A stretch of 8,510 bases of DNA, taken from assembly GCA_050014815.1 (NCBI GenBank), contig JBEKCP010000238.1, forward strand, positions 1-8,510, given 5' to 3'. Within the stretch, counting starts at the first letter, position 1. Every line of letters begins with the position of its first letter. Position numbers and translations under genes: made by a program. Under the pieces are notes generated by a model. That model was not told the origin of the DNA. It saw only the letters and a program-made list of their open reading frames with translations, and made no database searches. Of the stretch, positions 1 through 5,607 are shown piece after piece. Origin of the DNA: JBEKCP01 sp050014815. Lineage in GTDB: Bacteria > Planctomycetota > Planctomycetia > Pirellulales > Thermoguttaceae.

Positions 1-26
1 TGTTCGAGGACCGGGACCTGGCGTGA
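1..26 (+). CDS. Possible C-terminal end of a plus-strand gene (partial)
   Basis: Reading the plus strand from base 3 gives FEDRDLA followed by TGA at 24-26, immediately before the REP-type hairpin at 38-60. A gene ending here would converge on the minus-strand genes, and REP-type elements are commonly found between convergent 3' ends. Only seven codons are visible, so no product can be named. The reading frame could be chance. Confidence 0.3.
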
Positions 27-37
27 GTCCTAAGGCT

Positions 38-156
38 CCCCTCTCCCTTCGGGAGAGGGGCAGGGGGTGAGGGAATTTACGCTGAGCGTGCGACCCACAA
101 GAACAGAACCCTCACCTACGCGCCCTCACCTTGACCCTCTCCCGGAGGGAGAGGGG
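38..156. repeat. REPIN-like pair of inverted REP hairpins (copy A)
   Basis: Two GC-rich hairpins face each other. The left one (38-60) has 10-bp arms, CCCCTCTCCC and GGGAGAGGGG, around a TTC loop, followed by a GGGTGAGGG tail. The right one (135-155) has 9-bp arms, CCCTCTCCC and GGGAGAGGG, around GGA, and is preceded by CGCCCTCACC. Each half is close to the reverse complement of the other, with a spacer of about 47 bp. This is the architecture of a REP doublet (REPIN), a non-autonomous element mobilised by RAYT transposases. No RAYT gene lies in the window. No T-run follows either hairpin, so an intrinsic terminator is less likely. A partly degraded relative sits at 3443-3536. Confidence 0.75.
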
Positions 157-297
157 ACGAGGTGAGCCGCGCTACCCCGCCTTCCGCTCGGCGGGCGCGT
201 CCTCGGCGGCCCCCAGGGCGAACGAAGGAGCGGAAATCACCCGCGGCACCGGCACGGCCCCCGGCCCGACCAGACCGTCGGCCGCGTCGTCCCAGGC
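60..297. repeat. Direct repeat, copy A (orphan Gfo/Idh gene tail plus REP element)
   Basis: This stretch aligns without gaps to 3441-3678 at a constant offset of 3,381 bp. By hand count, about 106 of 128 bases match in the part equivalent to the Gfo/Idh coding tail (170-297). The GGGAATTTACGCTG stretch and the right REP hairpin also match. The spacer between them (about 81-120) is much more diverged, near 50%. Similarity stops abruptly after the shared CCCAGGC at 291-297. The pair brackets the RuvB-HNH / DUF3800-like cassette. Confidence 0.8.
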
Positions 298-300
298 AGC
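172..300 (-). pseudogene. Orphan C-terminal fragment of a Gfo/Idh oxidoreductase gene
   Basis: The minus strand encodes AWDDAADGLVGPGAVPVPRV and a further 22 residues ending AEDAPAERKAG and TAG at 172-174. This matches residues 332-372 of the complete Gfo/Idh protein at 3553-4671 (AWDDAADGPVGPEAVPLARV, ending AEDTPAERKAG), with the stop codon in the same place. The reading frame stays open back to an ATG at 411, but residues upstream of the tail resemble no oxidoreductase. Everything before residue 332, including the Rossmann fold and active site, is missing, so this is a remnant and not a working gene. Whether the tail was copied from the intact gene or both come from a dispersed repeat cannot be settled here. 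Confidence 0.65.
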
Positions 301-450
301 GATGACCTTGGATGATCCGTCGATGGACGACGACCTACGCCGCACGCTGAAACTGCACGAGGTCATGCTGGACGGCGACCGGCCCGACATCTGGTGAAGG
401 AGCCTACGCACAACCTGGCATGGTCAATTCGGCAGGGTGATGCCCTAGCA
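301..450. other. Non-coding gap with no recognised feature
   Basis: This stretch lies between the orphan oxidoreductase tail and the stop codon of the RuvB-HNH gene. A plus-strand frame from ATG at 301 reads MTLDDPSMDDDLRRTLKLHE and ends with TGA at 395-397, but it has no Shine-Dalgarno and no recognisable motif. Just after the RuvB-HNH stop, the bases at 448-458 include AAATATTG with no hairpin, so I see no clear terminator. Confidence 0.4.
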
Positions 451-2157
451 CTAAATATTGGCTCCTTTTTGCCGGTTGCACCGCTGGCAAAGCAGCTGAA
501 TGTTGCGCGCGGTGGACGCCCCGCCCTTCGACACCGGGATAATGTGGTCGTACTCTAGCAGTTCGTTGCTGCCACATTTCACACACCTTCCCCGGTCCCG
601 CTGCCACACGATACGCTGCACTCGCTCAGGGATCGCCTCGCGCCGCGCTTCTGTCGCGCCGTCCATGCGATCTGGCCGCGGAAGGCCCAAGTGCTCGAAG
701 GCTGCGTCCGTCATCATCATTCCGCCGGGAGTTATTGCCAGCAGTCCGATTCGCACTAGATATTCGGCTCCGGGGGTCAGGGCGTCGGCTGACGCGTTCA
801 GGGTGCGCGCGACGGCTCTTTCGCGCACCGGCCCCCCATGGAACATCTGGGCGATCGCCTCCAGGTACGCGCGGTCTTGCCGGTCCAGCCCGCGAACATC
901 GATCCCATGCGCTTGAAGGGCATGCCGGGCCACGGCGAGCGCGACGCGGCCACCGGTCCAGGTCTGGGCGTAGTCGCGGACCAGCCGGAGGTGGTTAATA
1001 GCCAGACTCGGGATGCCGCGGCTCCGCTGGGCGATCTCGACTGCCGCCTGATCGACGATCTCCACCCGCAGCCTCTCTGCGTTGCGGTGGATGATCTGAG
1101 CCAACTCCTCGACCGAGTAGAACTCGAAGTGTTCGATCATCTGGAACCGGCCCCGAAAGCGGGCCGATAGCAGATCGGCGCGGGTCGTCGCCCCGATGAG
1201 CGTAAATGGTTTGAGCTGGACGGCGATGGTCCGGGCGTTGACCCCTTCGCCCAGCGTCACGTCGATGCGGAAGTCGTCCATCGCCGGGTACAGGAACTCC
1301 AAGACTGCCTCGGGTAGGCAGTCGATCTCCTCGATGAACAGGACCGACCGCTCCTCGGCGTTGGTCAGGTAGGGGATGAGGTCCCCGGGGGCGGCTAGGG
1401 CGGCGCCGCTGGCCGCTTGGCAGGGCACGCCCAGGTCGCGGGGAATGCAGGTGGCGAGGGTCGCTTTCCCCAGTCGGGGCGGGCCGTCGAGGAGGATGTG
1501 TCCCAGCGGCTCGCCCCGCTTGGCCGCCGCATCGACGGCGATCTCGATCCGCGCGCCGACTTCCCGCTGTCCTACAAAGTCGCCCAGGTGCCGTGGCCCA
1601 AGTCCGCGGTCCTCCTCGGCATCGACTTGGGCGACGGGGGGCATCGCCGCGACCGCCGCGGACCCAACGCCGGCCACAGGCGCAACGGGGATTGGCGGCG
1701 ATGGAATCAACACGGGCTCTCCCCCCGTACCACTGGCGGGCGGGATGGGGGGCCGCTGAGCTACTTGGCGGGGCGGTTGCGAACGGGTTCGGCTGCCGCA
1801 CGCTTGGTGGTGGTGGGCAGCCACCCGTCGAGGCGTGAGCCATTCAATGATCCTCTCAACAAGCCCCGCTCTCTTCAACGCCGTGACCGACTGGCGGCCA
1901 GCATCTCGCGGCCGCGAGGGGGGCACGCCGAGAAACGCAAGGGGGTCGCTTTGGACCGGCAGCGGCGGTGGAAGCGGGCCGAGAGGAGACGAAATCGCCA
2001 ATCCCGCCTCCTCGGGTATTGCGCCGCCGTATTCGACCAGGAGGCCATATTGCTCGTTGGCGGCTCTAACGGCAGATTCTTCGTCGTCAGCAGCGACCGT
2101 AATTGACGCTGGTTGCCCCGTCTCCCGCTCGATTCCCGTGCACAAAAATCTCCGCAT
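451..2157 (-). CDS. RuvB-like AAA+ ATPase fused to a C-terminal HNH endonuclease
   Basis: This is a 568-residue protein. Residues 1-45 form a small module (CTGIERETGQ then an Ala/Glu-rich helix) like N-terminal modules common in planctomycete proteins. Residues 55-185 are a proline-rich linker. Residues 186-492 follow RuvB closely: DFVGQ (193-197), Walker A GPPRLGKAT (225-233), Walker B VLFIEEID (272-279), YPAMDDF (290-296), sensor 1 IGATTRADLL (321-330), a likely arginine finger in FRGRF (334-338), and the RuvB winged-helix region with GGPV near 441. Walker A deviates from canonical GPPGLGKTT (G to R228, T to A232), and the sensor 2 arginine of TPR is S384 in IPS, so ATPase activity may be lost or changed. 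Residues 508-568 are a complete HNH nuclease: C525xxC528, D537-H538, N552, C557xxC560-N561. The start is ATG with only AAGG upstream. It lies 45 bp after the DUF3800-like gene, so the two are probably co-transcribed. It is not housekeeping RuvB; DNA nicking or restriction is inferred. Confidence 0.88.
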   Translation of the reverse strand: MRRFLCTGIERETGQPASITVAADDEESAVRAANEQYGLLVEYGGAIPEEAGLAISSPLGPLPPPLPVQSDPLAFLGVPPSRPRDAGRQSVTALKRAGLVERIIEWLTPRRVAAHHHQACGSRTRSQPPRQVAQRPPIPPASGTGGEPVLIPSPPIPVAPVAGVGSAAVAAMPPVAQVDAEEDRGLGPRHLGDFVGQREVGARIEIAVDAAAKRGEPLGHILLDGPPRLGKATLATCIPRDLGVPCQAASGAALAAPGDLIPYLTNAEERSVLFIEEIDCLPEAVLEFLYPAMDDFRIDVTLGEGVNARTIAVQLKPFTLIGATTRADLLSARFRGRFQMIEHFEFYSVEELAQIIHRNAERLRVEIVDQAAVEIAQRSRGIPSLAINHLRLVRDYAQTWTGGRVALAVARHALQAHGIDVRGLDRQDRAYLEAIAQMFHGGPVRERAVARTLNASADALTPGAEYLVRIGLLAITPGGMMMTDAAFEHLGLPRPDRMDGATEARREAIPERVQRIVWQRDRGRCVKCGSNELLEYDHIIPVSKGGASTARNIQLLCQRCNRQKGANI

Positions 2158-2202
2158 TCATCTGCAACCTTGTTTCCCGCGAGGAAGCCAAATCCTTATT
2201 CG

Positions 2203-3117
2203 CTACACCCCCGTGACCTTCGCAATCGTGCCTACCTCGTCCCCGTCCAACCCTGCCAACGCCGACAGGGCCACTTCACCACTCGGCCCCGGACGAAAAC
2301 GAAGCGAGCACTTTCTTAGCACACCAGAGGAAGTTTCTAGCCATTTCCCGACTGGTATCGCTTTGGGCGGAACGGATGAAGCACCTTCCTGCGCCGACGC
2401 GAAGGCTCCGACCGCTCCCGCAGCGAAATCGGGAATAGCCAAAAGATCCTCGACGCCGAGATCGCCAGTATCAATCTCGGAAGTTCCCACAAGTATGTGG
2501 GCGCTTACGCCCGGTAAGTACGTCCCCAAGGAGAGCCTTAACACCCTGGTTACATCTTGACATCGATCATCGTTTGCGAATATATCGTCCCGGTCTGATA
2601 CCCACTCGATGGAATGGCAATCTCCCATAATCTCGGCAAGAAGAACACTTAAAAAGTGGACGATGCGAAGCATGTTCTCGAACTGCGGCGCATTCCAATT
2701 GCTCTGAATGCCCGCTTCCCGCCTCCAAAGCTCGCAGGACGCCTTATTGCTGACAAGACATTTCAGCGATTTATGGACGGCGAGCGTGACGCACCATCCG
2801 CTCAGAGAATCTGCTGCTCCCAAAAAAGGCCCGACCTTTGATCGAAGGTAAGAGGATCGTGAAAGGCGCTTATATGCGAAACGCCGTTTATCGGGTAGGC
2901 CGGCACGAAGGTCAAGTCGCAGCCGTGGCCAGTCGGGCGACTGGCTCGGATTGAAGAGCAGGAAGGAAAACACGCGGTAAGGAAGCCCCTTATCGGGTCC
3001 GCTATAGTCAGAAAGAACGAAGATACGGTCACTCGTGAATGAAGGAATGCCGCGAGCCTGGAGAATCTCTCGAAATTGTGGAACCCAGGCCGGGAAATGG
3101 GGGCCGTTGCTCAACAT
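2203..3117 (-). CDS. DUF3800-like hypothetical protein
   Basis: This is a 304-residue soluble protein with no signal peptide or membrane segment. I recognise a pattern like DUF3800 (predicted RNase H-like fold): an early beta strand ending in an acidic residue, FVLSDYSG (33-40); a central SIEWVSDRDDIFAND (169-183); and a late DLLAIPDFAAGAVGAF (224-239), comparable to the ADLIAG motif of that family. The acidic residues D37, E171, D175 and D230 could form a metal site; this is inferred. The C-terminal 65 residues are unassigned. ATG is the earliest start because an in-frame TAG lies 9 nt upstream. There is no Shine-Dalgarno, but a promoter sits so close that the mRNA may be leaderless. GC content, counted by hand over 2641-3060, is about 54%, against about 70% in sampled lines of the lpx genes, which suggests horizontal acquisition. 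The RuvB-HNH gene follows in the same direction after 45 bp. Confidence 0.6.
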   Translation of the reverse strand: MLSNGPHFPAWVPQFREILQARGIPSFTSDRIFVLSDYSGPDKGLPYRVFSFLLFNPSQSPDWPRLRLDLRAGLPDKRRFAYKRLSRSSYLRSKVGPFLGAADSLSGWCVTLAVHKSLKCLVSNKASCELWRREAGIQSNWNAPQFENMLRIVHFLSVLLAEIMGDCHSIEWVSDRDDIFANDDRCQDVTRVLRLSLGTYLPGVSAHILVGTSEIDTGDLGVEDLLAIPDFAAGAVGAFASAQEGASSVPPKAIPVGKWLETSSGVLRKCSLRFRPGPSGEVALSALAGLDGDEVGTIAKVTGV

Positions 3118-3125
3118 GACAGACT

Positions 3126-3154
3126 ATTATCCAACGCCGTTGCCTGACCAGCAA
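3126..3154 (-). promoter_or_regulatory. Putative sigma-70-type promoter of the DUF3800-like / RuvB-HNH pair
   Basis: On the minus strand TTGCTG (-35, bases 3154-3149) and GATAAT (-10, bases 3131-3126) are separated by exactly 17 nt. The -10 box matches the TATAAT consensus at five of six bases and the -35 at three of six. Only 8 nt separate the -10 box from the ATG at 3117, so transcription would begin at or next to the start codon. This fits the absence of a ribosome binding site. It is a motif match only. Confidence 0.45.
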
Positions 3155-3239
3155 ACCCGGCCGCTCACATTACCTTTGACTGAAGGGAATTTGATTTGGG
3201 CCGCCGGGATTGAGTATACCGGGGAAAACGGGTGGTGCA

Positions 3240-3290
3240 AGGGTGGACGGAGGGGTAGGGCGGCGGCCGCCCTACCCCTCCGTCCACCCT
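3240..3290. repeat. 51-nt perfect inverted repeat (25-bp arms)
   Basis: Bases 3240-3264 are the exact reverse complement of 3266-3290, leaving a single unpaired base (3265). The arms begin AGGGTGGACGGAGGGGTAGG and are very GC-rich. As RNA this would form an extremely stable hairpin, and as DNA it could extrude a cruciform. It sits between the end of the lipid A operon and the promoter of the DUF3800-like gene. It could act as a transcription barrier, but no T-run follows on either strand. It may equally be a REP or MITE-type element. Confidence 0.85.
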
Positions 3291-3440
3291 GCCAGCGGTT
3301 GGGAGTCCTTCGGGCAGATCTGGCCGCCGATCGACCCCCAAACAGCGGGATGGATTTCAGGGTGCGCATCGTCCCCAGGCCGACAACAGGCGTCGGTGAT
3401 CCTTAGGAGGTCGCCCAGAACGTTTCCATGTCCAGGTACC

Positions 3441-3678
3441 CGGGGGCGAGGGGGAATTTACGCTGGGTACGCAATCTCGGGATCCACGATCCTCTCCGAC
3501 GCGCCCTCACCCTAACCCTCTCCCGGAGGGAGAGGGGACCAGAAGAGCACTCCTATCCCGCCTTGCGCTCGGCGGGCGTATCTTCGGCGGGTCCCAGGAC
3601 GAAGGGGGGGGCGGAAATCACTCGCGCAAGAGGCACGGCTTCCGGCCCGACCGGACCGTCGGCCGCGTCGTCCCAGGC
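3441..3678. repeat. Direct repeat, copy B (3' end of the Gfo/Idh gene plus REP element)
   Basis: This is the partner of 60-297, gapless at an offset of 3,381 bp. It contains the last ~126 bases of the Gfo/Idh gene, the region just after its stop codon, and a REP hairpin at 3516-3536 (arms CCCTCTCCC and GGGAGAGGG around GGA). GGGGGAATTTACGCTGG at 3450-3466 matches copy A. The left REP hairpin seen in copy A is not preserved here; only a G-rich trace remains at 3442-3455. Confidence 0.8.
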
Positions 3679-4671
3679 GTGGACCGCGATGCGCTGGAGT
3701 ATCTTCTCGGCCACGAGGACGGCGTCGCGGCCCGCCTCCCCCGCGACTCGCGGCTCCCGCGGCGTGAGAATGGCCTCGACGAAGTCCTGCAGCTCCAGCG
3801 ACAAGGCGTCGACCGCCTCGAAACGCTTCTGCTCCCGCGGCAAGTGCTCGTCGACCAGGTGTTCCTTGTAGTAATCGATCTGCTCGGGCGAGAGGTCTTC
3901 GGCACGAAACTGCCGTCGCAGGAGCGTCTCGCTGGGGCGTACGAGCGTCGTGGTCCGCGTGGCAAAGTCGATGGCGGCAAACGCCCGCGGCGACCAGACC
4001 TGCATTCGGCGGGCCGCCTCGTGCGCAACCCGCGAGGCCGACAGGGTGGCCACGCAGCCGCACTCGAACTCCAGCCGGGCGTTGGCCACGTCTTCGTGGG
4101 AGCCGAGGATCGAAAGTCCCAGCGCCTCGACTTTCCGCAGCGGTGAGCGGACCATCGAGAGCACCAGGTCGATGTCGTGGATCATCAGGTCCAGCACAAC
4201 GCCGACGTCCAGCGAGCGGAAGGTGAAGGCCGAGGCCCGGACCGCCTCGATGTACTTCGGCTTGCGGAGATGGGGCGCCACTGCGGCCAGGGCCGGGTTG
4301 AACCGCTCGACGTGGCCCACCTGGAGCACCACCCGGCCGTTCCGGGCGGCACGGATCAACTCCTCGGCCTCTTCGGCCGTCGCCGTCAGCGGCTTCTCGA
4401 CCAGCACGTGGGTGCCGGCGTCGAGGAAGTCGCGGGCCAGGGCGTGGTGCAGCCGCGTGGGCGAGGCAATCACCGCGGCGTCGATCTTCCCCAGAAGCGC
4501 CCGGTGCTCCTCAAGCGCCGCCGTGTTGCACTGCGCAGCCAGGCGCTCGCGGGCGGCCCTGTCGGGATCGACCACGGCCACCAGCTCGACGTGGGGAAAA
4601 CCGACGAGTTTATGGGCATGGAACCCGCCGAGGCGGCCGGCCCCGATCACGGCGATCTTCAGGCATTTCAT
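3553..4671 (-). CDS. Gfo/Idh/MocA family NAD(P)-dependent oxidoreductase, lipid A-linked
   Basis: This is a 372-residue cytoplasmic dehydrogenase. The N-terminal Rossmann fold shows KIAVIGAGRLGGFHA (5-19) and D35 at the end of strand 2. The family signature EKPL (92-95) supplies catalytic K93. VGHVERFNP (118-126) and LDLMIHDIDL (160-169, with H165 and D168) mark the catalytic C-terminal domain. Members of this subgroup often lie beside lpxA. In Acidithiobacillus and Leptospira the relative GnnA oxidises the 3-OH of UDP-GlcNAc so that GnnB can make a 3-amino sugar for LpxA; that role is possible here but no GnnB is visible. I chose ATG 4671 because the Rossmann fold starts five residues later; an ATG at 4713 would add 14 uncharacteristic residues. 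No Shine-Dalgarno is seen. It lies 118 bp after lpxA. Residues 332-372 form an odd Pro/Ala-rich tail that is repeated at 172-297. Confidence 0.88.
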   Translation of the reverse strand: MKCLKIAVIGAGRLGGFHAHKLVGFPHVELVAVVDPDRAARERLAAQCNTAALEEHRALLGKIDAAVIASPTRLHHALARDFLDAGTHVLVEKPLTATAEEAEELIRAARNGRVVLQVGHVERFNPALAAVAPHLRKPKYIEAVRASAFTFRSLDVGVVLDLMIHDIDLVLSMVRSPLRKVEALGLSILGSHEDVANARLEFECGCVATLSASRVAHEAARRMQVWSPRAFAAIDFATRTTTLVRPSETLLRRQFRAEDLSPEQIDYYKEHLVDEHLPREQKRFEAVDALSLELQDFVEAILTPREPRVAGEAGRDAVLVAEKILQRIAVHAWDDAADGPVGPEAVPLARVISAPPFVLGPAEDTPAERKAG

Positions 4672-4721
4672 GGTGGCTGGCAGAAAGCACCAAATCCGCG
4701 ACCATGAGTACATGGTGCCCG

Positions 4722-4769
4722 GAAATCCTAAACAAATCCAAAATCAAAAATCAAAAAAAATCCAAAATC
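4722..4769. repeat. AT-rich degenerate heptamer tandem repeat
   Basis: In a locally very GC-rich region, this stretch is built of units such as AAATCCT, AAATCCA, AAATCAA and AAAATC in tandem. It occupies the gap between the lpxA stop (4790) and the Gfo/Idh start (4671). Read as the transcribed strand it is a run of GGATTT/GATTTT units. It resembles the short tandemly repeated heptamers known from cyanobacterial intergenic DNA. It could separate the two genes transcriptionally or provide an AT-rich upstream element; neither is shown. Confidence 0.6.
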
Positions 4770-4789
4770 GCACGAGCCACCAGCCACTA

Positions 4790-5596
4790 CTACGCCGCCC
4801 GGCGCTGCTCGCGGCCGCGGCCGTGCATCCCCTCGTGCTGTCCCTGGACGAAACTCAAGAGATGGTTCACCTGGGGCACCAACTGCCCGTTGCTCCGGAG
4901 GATCTCCCAGGCGTTGTCCAGGCCGACCTTGGCGCGGTAAAGGAGGCGATGGGCCTCGGCCAGGGCCTGGATCACGTGGGGGGCGAAGTTGTTCCGCCTC
5001 AATCCGACCGCGTTGATGCAGCGGGGCCGGGCCGGATAGCCCTCGACGAGCATGTAGGGCGGCACGTCGTGGCGGACCGCGCTCACGCCCGCAACAAAAC
5101 TGTAGCTGCCGATGGTGGCGAAATGGTGGACGGCCACCGCCCCCGAGAGCGAGGCGTGGTCGTGGATGTGTACGTGTCCGCCCAGAAGCGACCCGTTGGC
5201 AATGATGATGTGGTCGCCCAACTGGCAGTCGTGCGCCACGTGGCTGCACGCCATCAGGAAGTTCCCGTGCCCCATGCGAGTAACGCCGTCTTCCTTTTCG
5301 CTCGCGCGGTTGATCGTTACGCACTCGCGGATGATGTTGTCGTCGCCGATCACCACCTTGGTGTCGGAGCCGCGGTAGCTGACGTCCTGGGGCTCGCCGC
5401 CGATGACGACGCCCGGGGAAAGGTGATTGCGGCAGCCGATCGCGACGTCGCCCATCAGGGTGACGCTGTTTTCCAGGCGGGTCCCTCTGCCGATCCGCAC
5501 CTTGGGTCCGATGACGCAGAAGGGGCCGATCTCGACCTCGTCGTCGAGTTCGGCTCGCGGGTCGATCGCTACATGGTCGGCAATGCGCTTGGCCAT
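4790..5596 (-). CDS. lpxA: Acyl-ACP--UDP-N-acetylglucosamine O-acyltransferase LpxA
   Basis: LpxA transfers a 3-hydroxyacyl chain from acyl carrier protein to the 3-position of UDP-GlcNAc, the first step of lipid A synthesis in the cytoplasm. The 268 residues (E. coli LpxA has 262) begin with hexapeptide repeats of a left-handed beta-helix: VEIGPFCVIG, VRIGRGT, VAIGCRN, VVIGDDN. EPQDVSYRG (68-76), IRECVTINR (89-97) and SHVAHDC (118-124) are LpxA signatures; H122 corresponds to the catalytic histidine H125 of E. coli. DVPPY (177-181) and the helical C-terminal domain (from about 190) complete it. In the substrate-contact segment INAVGLRRNN (194-203), V197 and N202 replace E200 and R205 of E. 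coli, a hint at an altered sugar nucleotide. The ATG at 5596 is chosen because a perfect AAGGAGG precedes it; the frame is open 20 codons further upstream, but only inside lpxC. It follows lpxC by 10 nt. Confidence 0.96.
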   Translation of the reverse strand: MAKRIADHVAIDPRAELDDEVEIGPFCVIGPKVRIGRGTRLENSVTLMGDVAIGCRNHLSPGVVIGGEPQDVSYRGSDTKVVIGDDNIIRECVTINRASEKEDGVTRMGHGNFLMACSHVAHDCQLGDHIIIANGSLLGGHVHIHDHASLSGAVAVHHFATIGSYSFVAGVSAVRHDVPPYMLVEGYPARPRCINAVGLRRNNFAPHVIQALAEAHRLLYRAKVGLDNAWEILRSNGQLVPQVNHLLSFVQGQHEGMHGRGREQRRAA

Positions 5597-5600
5597 CTTT

Positions 5601-5607
5601 CCTCCTT
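5601..5607 (-). promoter_or_regulatory. lpxA ribosome binding site overlapping the lpxC stop codon
   Basis: On the minus strand TGAAGGAGGAAAGATG combines the lpxC stop (TGA, 5609-5607), a full AAGGAGG Shine-Dalgarno and the lpxA ATG. It fixes the lpxA start and implies translational coupling of deacetylase and acyltransferase. Confidence 0.85.

Larger units (their letters stand above)
3118..3552. other. Intergenic region upstream of the cassette
   Basis: This 435-bp gap separates the stop of the Gfo/Idh gene from the start of the DUF3800-like gene. It holds the putative promoter (3126-3154), the 51-nt palindrome (3240-3290), a stretch at 3291-3440 in which I recognise nothing, and the REP-type part of direct repeat copy B (3441-3552). 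Open frames across 3127-3406 on both strands arise mainly because the palindrome is GC-rich and reads open both ways; they show no family motif. Confidence 0.6.

Noticed and set aside
38..156. CRISPR array
   Set aside because: Only two facing inverted hairpins, not regularly spaced direct repeats with unique spacers.
131..397. Plus-strand 88-codon open frame
   Set aside because: Its first half is the antisense of the REP hairpin and the oxidoreductase tail. The remainder (from 301) has no ribosome binding site or motif.
1417..2106. Plus-strand 229-codon open frame opposite the RuvB-HNH gene
   Set aside because: It is antisense to a gene with clear AAA+ motifs, its translation is Arg/Gly-rich without family features, and long antisense frames are expected at this GC content.
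451..2157. Housekeeping Holliday junction helicase RuvB
   Set aside because: Walker A and sensor 2 are altered, it carries an HNH domain and a long N-terminal linker, and no ruvA or ruvC is nearby.
1835..2560. Plus-strand 241-codon open frame
   Set aside because: It overlaps both cassette genes on the opposite strand and has a Ser/Pro/Thr-rich composition without motifs.
3127..3406. Open frames on both strands across the 51-nt palindrome
   Set aside because: They share the peptide GRRGRAAAALPLRPP because the palindrome reads the same on both strands; no other support.
3516..3536. Intrinsic terminator after the Gfo/Idh gene
   Set aside because: The hairpin is strong but no T-run follows on the minus strand, and the same hairpin recurs at 135-155 as part of a REP element.
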